Assembly: GCA_028697695.1 (NCBI GenBank)
Contig: JAQVEI010000152.1
Location: 1 to 6,237, forward strand
Reading direction: 5' to 3'
Origin: Lentimicrobiaceae bacterium
GTDB taxonomy: Bacteria; Bacteroidota; Bacteroidia; Bacteroidales; Lentimicrobiaceae
DNA length: 6,237 bases
Positions 5,624 through 6,237 of the stretch are shown here, piece by piece. Under the pieces are notes generated by a model. It had not been told where the DNA came from. It saw nothing but the letters and a program-made list of their open reading frames with translations, and did no database searches. The translations under genes and the position numbers were made by a program. How positions within the stretch are numbered: position 1 is the stretch's first letter; the number at the start of each line of letters is the position of its first letter.

Positions 5624-6237
5624 AAAAGAGTTTTCATAAAAGACAAATCCAAACTGGTAGAAAGGAATAAAGCACATAAGATTGAACTTTTTACCGAAGA
5701 ATTAATAAAAGAGCTTCCTGAACCTTTGAAAAAATACCTTCGGGTTTGCGGGTACATTAACATGCCTGTTCCCGTAAATGCCAATGATTATTGGACTGAG
5801 ACCTGGTTAAAAATGTCGCCAACCAAAGATTGGGGAAAACTTCATACAACACAATTCAATTCCGTGAAGCCCATAGCCAGGGTAGCCTATATGAAATTTT
5901 TAACTATGCCTGTGGCAGCAAGAGACTTATATCGGGATGGCTATGGGGAGATGAACGGAAAGCTATTGAATTTGATTAAAGTAGCTTTCGATAACAGTAA
6001 AGAAGTAGCTCAATCGGCACTGATAACAACATTCTGTGAGTTTATGCTTATTCCGGGCTATCTGCTCCTGGATAATGTGAAATGGGAACAGATAGATAAT
6101 TACTCTGTTAAAGGAATACTTGCAGATAATGGAATTGAAGTCTCAGGGATATTCTACTTTAACGAAGAAGGGTTTTTTACACATTTTGAAACTTTCGACC
6201 GGTATTTTACAACCGGTAAAAACAGCTATAAGAAGGT
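5621..6237 (+). CDS. DUF6544-type protein (N-terminal 205 codons, cut at right edge)
   Basis: An open frame runs from ATG at 5621 to the window end without a stop (205 full codons). An in-frame TAA at 5606-5608 limits the start; ATG at 5615 (Met-Arg-Met) is the only alternative, and 5621 is preferred because it aligns with the start behind leader A. The sequence resembles DUF6544 (also DUF6920) proteins: ELPEPLKKYLRVCGYINMP (31-49), a variable beta-rich part, RDLYRDGYGEMNGKLLNLIKV (101-121), then a region matching the usual residues near a Glu and Pro (FCEFMLIPGYLL), a Trp (KW, 154-155), and FYFNEEGFFTHFETFDRYF (178-196). The molecular role of this family is not known to me. No signal peptide or membrane segment is seen at its N-terminus. 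It has its own leader and may be a separate transcription unit from the upstream operon, or be read through from it. Confidence 0.85.
   Translation, partial: MKRVFIKDKSKLVERNKAHKIELFTEELIKELPEPLKKYLRVCGYINMPVPVNANDYWTETWLKMSPTKDWGKLHTTQFNSVKPIARVAYMKFLTMPVAARDLYRDGYGEMNGKLLNLIKVAFDNSKEVAQSALITTFCEFMLIPGYLLLDNVKWEQIDNYSVKGILADNGIEVSGIFYFNEEGFFTHFETFDRYFTTGKNSYKK

Noticed and set aside
1..6237. CRISPR arrays, tRNA or rRNA genes, complete insertion sequences
   Set aside because: No regularly spaced repeats, cloverleaf or rRNA-like conserved stretches, and no transposase or terminal inverted repeat pairs were seen on either strand.

Overview
The window looks like a piece of a Bacteroidota chromosome, probably a Bacteroidales or Marinilabiliales-like environmental lineage. 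The signs are A-rich, Shine-Dalgarno-poor start regions, a TTG-N20-TAAATTCG promoter close to the Bacteroidota -33/-7 consensus, a Cys-anchored lipoprotein of the usual Bacteroidota style, and DUF families common in that phylum. This placement is inferred from sequence style, not from a database match.

Layout. (1) 1-726, minus strand: the N-terminal 242 codons of a secreted lipoprotein with a tandem ~129-residue repeat; its C-terminus lies off the left edge. (2) 727-1422: a divergent, AT-rich intergenic stretch of 696 bp with several small palindromes, a possible promoter and operator, and a weak 38-codon ORF. (3) 1423-2580: a complete YqhD-type NADPH-dependent alcohol/aldehyde dehydrogenase with all metal ligands present, GC-richer than its surroundings (about 57% in a sampled 60-base row). 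(4) 2581-3027: a non-coding stretch, first ~300 bp near 50% GC, with one strong imperfect hairpin. (5) 3028-3128: a structured leader (copy A) running into a three-gene, AT-rich operon (3126-5487). The operon encodes an eight-segment membrane protein, a beta-lactamase-fold serine hydrolase, and a DUF4386 membrane protein, joined by two ATGA overlaps. (6) 5501-5623: a second copy (B) of the same leader, interrupted by a 21-bp insert that forms a GC-rich hairpin. It leads into a DUF6544-type gene cut by the right edge.

The main unexplained point is the leader pair. Two roughly 100-bp elements, each ending exactly on the start codon of the next gene, flank the operon as direct repeats. Each can fold into a similar imperfect hairpin with a bulged C, and each has an ATCCG/CGGAT pair overlapping the start codon. 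The arrangement suggests a modular gene cassette, or a family of structured 5' leaders carrying a shared regulatory signal. No integrase, transposase or canonical attC core site is visible, so the mechanism is open. The operon's joint function is unknown; coupled translation implies that its two membrane proteins and the serine hydrolase are made together.
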